9,462 bases of DNA from Ferruginibacter sp. (GTDB lineage Bacteria > Bacteroidota > Bacteroidia > Chitinophagales > Chitinophagaceae). The DNA lies in the NCBI GenBank assembly GCA_025357775.1, contig JANXOQ010000300.1:1-9462 (forward strand), read 5' to 3'. Both the position numbers and the translations under genes were made by a program. Shown here piece by piece: positions 7,450 to 9,462 of the stretch (position 1 is its first letter; the number at the start of each line of letters is the position of its first letter). A model generated the notes under the pieces. It made no database searches. It saw only the letters and a program-made list of their open reading frames with translations, and was not told the origin of the DNA.

Positions 7450-7472
7450 TATTGAGCGTAAAATAAATAATT

Positions 7473-8498
7473 ATGATAAAGCAATTTGTAAAATGTTTTT
7501 TGTTCTTTGTACTAATTACGGGAATATCTAATGTTGTATTCGCTCAAAAGAAAAAAGCAGGGTCTACTAAAAGAGCTTCCACAAAAAGAACGACAAAGAA
7601 CAAGACAAAATCTACAATAAAAGCAGGTTCAGCATCAAAAGACGTAGTAGTAGTGGCACCAGCAGTAGTAATAAATACGGATACTTTGCCAATTAAAAAA
7701 GTGCCTAAATCCCTAAGAAGAGATGCAGCTGTGGATGATGATGCTATAAAAGATCGAAATCCCTTAACCTATGAAAATTTGCGTGCTGATGATGCAGTAT
7801 ACCGCCAAAAAATATGGCGTGAAATTGATGCAAGAGAAAAAATAAACCTTCCTTTTCGTTATTCTGCTGATGAAAATAATGGAAACCAGCGCTTTATATC
7901 TATTTTGTTAAAAGCAATACAAGATAGTGTAGTTACAGTTTTTAATAGTATTGACGACAGATTTACTACTCCTATGACAGTATCAGAAGTAGCACAAGTA
8001 GTTGCAGGTGCAGAAGTACAAGTGCCAATTACTGATAGCTTAGGCAATATAACTGGTACAAAATCAATGAGAAATGAAATAAATTTTGATTCTATCTACA
8101 AATTTAGAATAAAAGAAGAGGTTGTTTTTGATAAAGAAAGTTCTAGATTATTCTTTCGAATACTTGGTATTGCACCACTTAAGAGATTGGTAACTGCACA
8201 GGGTATTGATTTTGGTGAAACAGAAATGTTTTGGGTATACTACCCTGATATGAGAGCAACTTTTGCTAAATACGAAGTTTACAATGGTAAAAACTATGGT
8301 GCTCGTATGAGTTGGGAAGAACTATTTGAAAGTAGAATGTTTAGTGGTCGTATCATTAAAAGTAGCATTGATAACCCTTATGATCAATACATAAAAAATT
8401 ATAAAGGTTTAAGTGAAAATACAATTCTTCAATTATTAGAAGGGGAAAATGTGAAAGAAAAGATATTTAACTACGAACAAGATTTATGGAGTTATTAA
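7473..8498 (+). CDS. gldN: T9SS periplasmic ring protein GldN (PorN family)
   Basis: The product has 341 residues. A Sec signal peptide covers residues 1-24 (hydrophobic core about 8-22, predicted cleavage VFA24/Q25). It is followed by a strikingly basic, Ser/Thr-rich segment from 26 to 50 with 11 Lys/Arg residues, and then an Ala/Val/Pro-rich linker. The conserved GldN domain fills the rest, with DAVYRQKIWREIDAREK, a central ISILLKAIQDSVVTVF region, YKFRIKEEVVFDKESSRLFF, MFWVYYPDMRATFAKYEV, MSWEELFESRMFSGRIIK and the terminal KEKIFNYEQDLWSY. GldN has no known enzymatic activity. In the family it binds GldK to build the ring under the outer membrane and contacts GldM. It is the last gene before a strong terminator, so it closes the T9SS unit. 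No gldO paralogue is present in the window. Confidence 0.95.
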   Translation: MIKQFVKCFLFFVLITGISNVVFAQKKKAGSTKRASTKRTTKNKTKSTIKAGSASKDVVVVAPAVVINTDTLPIKKVPKSLRRDAAVDDDAIKDRNPLTYENLRADDAVYRQKIWREIDAREKINLPFRYSADENNGNQRFISILLKAIQDSVVTVFNSIDDRFTTPMTVSEVAQVVAGAEVQVPITDSLGNITGTKSMRNEINFDSIYKFRIKEEVVFDKESSRLFFRILGIAPLKRLVTAQGIDFGETEMFWVYYPDMRATFAKYEVYNGKNYGARMSWEELFESRMFSGRIIKSSIDNPYDQYIKNYKGLSENTILQLLEGENVKEKIFNYEQDLWSY

Positions 8499-8534
8499 TA
8501 TAAATTAACTTAGTAGAACTTATACATTAAAAGT

Positions 8535-8563
8535 AAAGACCCTTCGAATATCGGAGGGTCTTT
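8535..8563 (+). terminator. Intrinsic terminator after gldN
   Basis: AAAGACCCT (8535-8543) pairs perfectly with AGGGTCTTT (8555-8563). The stem extends inward through one G-U, two C-G and one A-U pair to a 3-base ATA loop, giving 13 pairs in all. The right arm ends in a T-run (8561-8564) and A-run/T-run symmetry suggests it can work in both directions. It separates the T9SS genes from gmk. Confidence 0.88.
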
Positions 8564-8583
8564 TGTATAAATAATTTTAAAGT

Positions 8584-9147
8584 ATGAATAAAATTTTAAT
8601 TATTACAGCTCCTTCAGGCGCTGGTAAAACTTCTATTACTAAGTTTTTAATGAATAAGTTTCCAATGCTTACATTTTCTGTATCAGCTGCAACAAGGCAG
8701 CCGAGGGGTACAGAGCAAGATGGAGTGGATTATCATTTTATGAATGCAGACGACTTTAAATATAAAATTCAACATAACGAATTTATAGAGTGGGAAATGG
8801 TATATGAAGGCAAATACTATGGCACTTTAAAAAGTGAGCTAGAAAGGATATGGCAGCTTGGAAAAATACCCGTACTTGATATAGATGTAAAAGGAGCAAT
8901 ACATGTACAACAACAATTTAATAAAGGTACACTTAGCTTATTTATAGAACCACCCTCTGTGGACGAATTAAAAAAAAGACTGTTAAGTAGAGGAACTGAA
9001 ACAACAGAAACCTTGGCAGATAGATTAAATAAAGCGTCTTACGAACTATCCTTTAAATCTTATTTTAATAAAATTGTAATAAATACGGATTTAGCAATTG
9101 CGTGTGCAGAAGCTGAAAAAATTGTATATGATTTTTTAAACACATAG
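8584..9147 (+). CDS. gmk: Guanylate kinase
   Basis: This cytoplasmic enzyme converts GMP and ATP to GDP and ADP, in purine nucleotide salvage and GTP supply. The 187-residue product is complete and of normal bacterial length. The P-loop is A9-PSGA-G14-K15-T16. The GMP-binding region SVSAATRQPRGTEQDGVDYHF holds S34, R38, R41 and Y50, followed by E69 and the Y78-Y79-G80-T81 segment, which correspond to the well-known guanylate kinase GMP contacts. VLDIDVKGA (97-105) is the Walker-B-like region. The lid is RGTETTETLADRL (136-148), and KIVINTDL (163-170) is the adenine-side motif. All key residues are intact. It starts 20 bases after the terminator stem. No clear promoter with exact TAnnTTTG is seen; the best near match is TAATTTTA at 8572-8579, so its promoter may be unusual or lie before the terminator. 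Confidence 0.97.
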   Translation: MNKILIITAPSGAGKTSITKFLMNKFPMLTFSVSAATRQPRGTEQDGVDYHFMNADDFKYKIQHNEFIEWEMVYEGKYYGTLKSELERIWQLGKIPVLDIDVKGAIHVQQQFNKGTLSLFIEPPSVDELKKRLLSRGTETTETLADRLNKASYELSFKSYFNKIVINTDLAIACAEAEKIVYDFLNT

Positions 9148-9267
9148 CCAATATTTTCTAGTAATATGTCTATTCAATTATTATTATGAAATATTGTAAT
9201 AGTTTTGATTTTAAAATGTAAAATTAAACGCTTTTAGTACCTACAAATATGGAAGTTTCGTTCATAA

Positions 9268-9294
9268 GACATAAATTTTTTATTGTCGTTTTTT
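9268..9294 (+). terminator. Possible weak terminator after gmk
   Basis: GACATAAA (9268-9275) can pair with TTTATTGTC (9279-9287) if one T is bulged, with a 3-base loop, and six T residues follow (9289-9294). The stem is AT-rich and bulged. It lies about 120 bases after the gmk stop and only 25 bases before the next start, so it could equally be chance. Confidence 0.25.
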
Positions 9295-9307
9295 CCTTCG
9301 TTTTTCC

Positions 9308-9315
9308 TAATTTTA
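9308..9315 (+). promoter_or_regulatory. Possible promoter for the DUF21 gene
   Basis: TAATTTTA differs from TAnnTTTG only in the last base, and a TTG lies at 9283-9285, a 22-base spacing that fits a Bacteroidota -33/-7 pair. It would start transcription at or next to the ATG at 9320, giving a nearly leaderless mRNA. A competing exact -7 match, TAGTTTTG at 9200-9207, has no TTG at the right distance and would give a leader of about 105 bases. Confidence 0.2.
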
Positions 9316-9319
9316 TACA

Positions 9320-9462
9320 ATGAATTTTACTGCACTTATTGCCATATTTTTTTCTATTATTTTACTTGGTTTTTTTACAGGGATAGAGCTTGCCTTTCTA
9401 TCTTCTAACAAGTTAACGCTTGAGCTTAACAAAAAGCAAGGTACTTATGCTGGTAAAATTTG
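9320..9462 (+). CDS. DUF21/CNNM-type membrane protein, HlyC/CorC (hemolysin) family, 3' end outside window
   Basis: The ATG at 9320 opens a frame that runs to the window edge, giving 47 residues. They form a first membrane helix (about residues 4-24) with the pattern GFFTGIELAFLSSNKLTLEL and then NKKQGTYAGKI. The small-residue/acidic FxGIExAFxSxNK..LEL...QG..GK pattern is characteristic of the DUF21 (CNNM) transmembrane domain, which in full proteins is followed by two CBS domains and a CorC/HlyC C-terminal domain. Members are linked to Mg2+ or other divalent-cation export; the name hemolysin is historical. The gliding-associated protein GldE belongs to the same superfamily, but 47 residues are too few to separate it from ordinary paralogues. 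No earlier in-frame start with coding character is seen. Confidence 0.72.
   Translation, partial: MNFTALIAIFFSIILLGFFTGIELAFLSSNKLTLELNKKQGTYAGKI

Noticed and set aside
1..9462. A novel defence, mobile or biosynthetic system
   Set aside because: Every substantial + strand frame belongs to a recognised chromosomal family. I saw no transposase, integrase, toxin pair, CRISPR repeats, long terminal repeats or tRNA.

Overview
The window is AT-rich and every supported gene is on the + strand. It looks like the chromosome of a member of the Bacteroidota. The main evidence is a complete gldK-gldL-gldM-gldN set, the core of the type IX secretion system (T9SS) and gliding machinery, which is confined to that phylum. 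Supporting evidence is the DUF4271/uroporphyrinogen-III-synthase-like pair, the lack of Shine-Dalgarno sequences before most starts, and several TAnnTTTG promoter-like octamers. Chitinophagales is my best guess at finer level, but only weakly supported.

Layout. 1-525 is the 3' part of a DUF4271 membrane protein gene. 553-1350 is a HemD-like uroporphyrinogen-III synthase, with a likely promoter overlapping the DUF4271 stop codon. 1454-3499 is a COG1331/YyaL/SSP411-type protein with a thioredoxin-like domain followed by an alpha/alpha-barrel. A 156-base gap then holds a perfect consensus DnaA box (TTATCCACA) and a likely gldK promoter. 3656-8498 is the T9SS block: gldK (outer-membrane lipoprotein), a 130-base gap, then gldL, gldM and gldN close together. 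A strong intrinsic terminator at 8535-8563 closes the block. 8584-9147 is guanylate kinase (gmk). From 9320 to the edge is the start of a DUF21/CNNM (HlyC/CorC-type) membrane protein.

How the genes work together. By family knowledge, GldL and GldM form the inner-membrane motor that uses the proton-motive force. GldM spans the periplasm to GldK and GldN, which form a ring assembly at the periplasmic face of the outer membrane. The residues expected for the motor are present: Glu49 in the second GldL membrane helix and Arg8 just before the GldM helix. The flanking genes (tetrapyrrole synthesis, nucleotide metabolism, unknown thioredoxin-like protein) show no evident functional link to secretion.

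I see no previously undescribed system here. The T9SS core is well known. The points worth a second look are local: a threefold LxxLNxxY repeat in GldL, a very basic segment after the GldN signal peptide, loss of the formylglycine-generating-enzyme cysteines in GldK, an isolated DnaA box, and small repeats in the gldK-gldL and gldL-gldM gaps. No gene-free stretch exceeds 300 bases, and I found no RNA genes, insertion sequences or CRISPR arrays.
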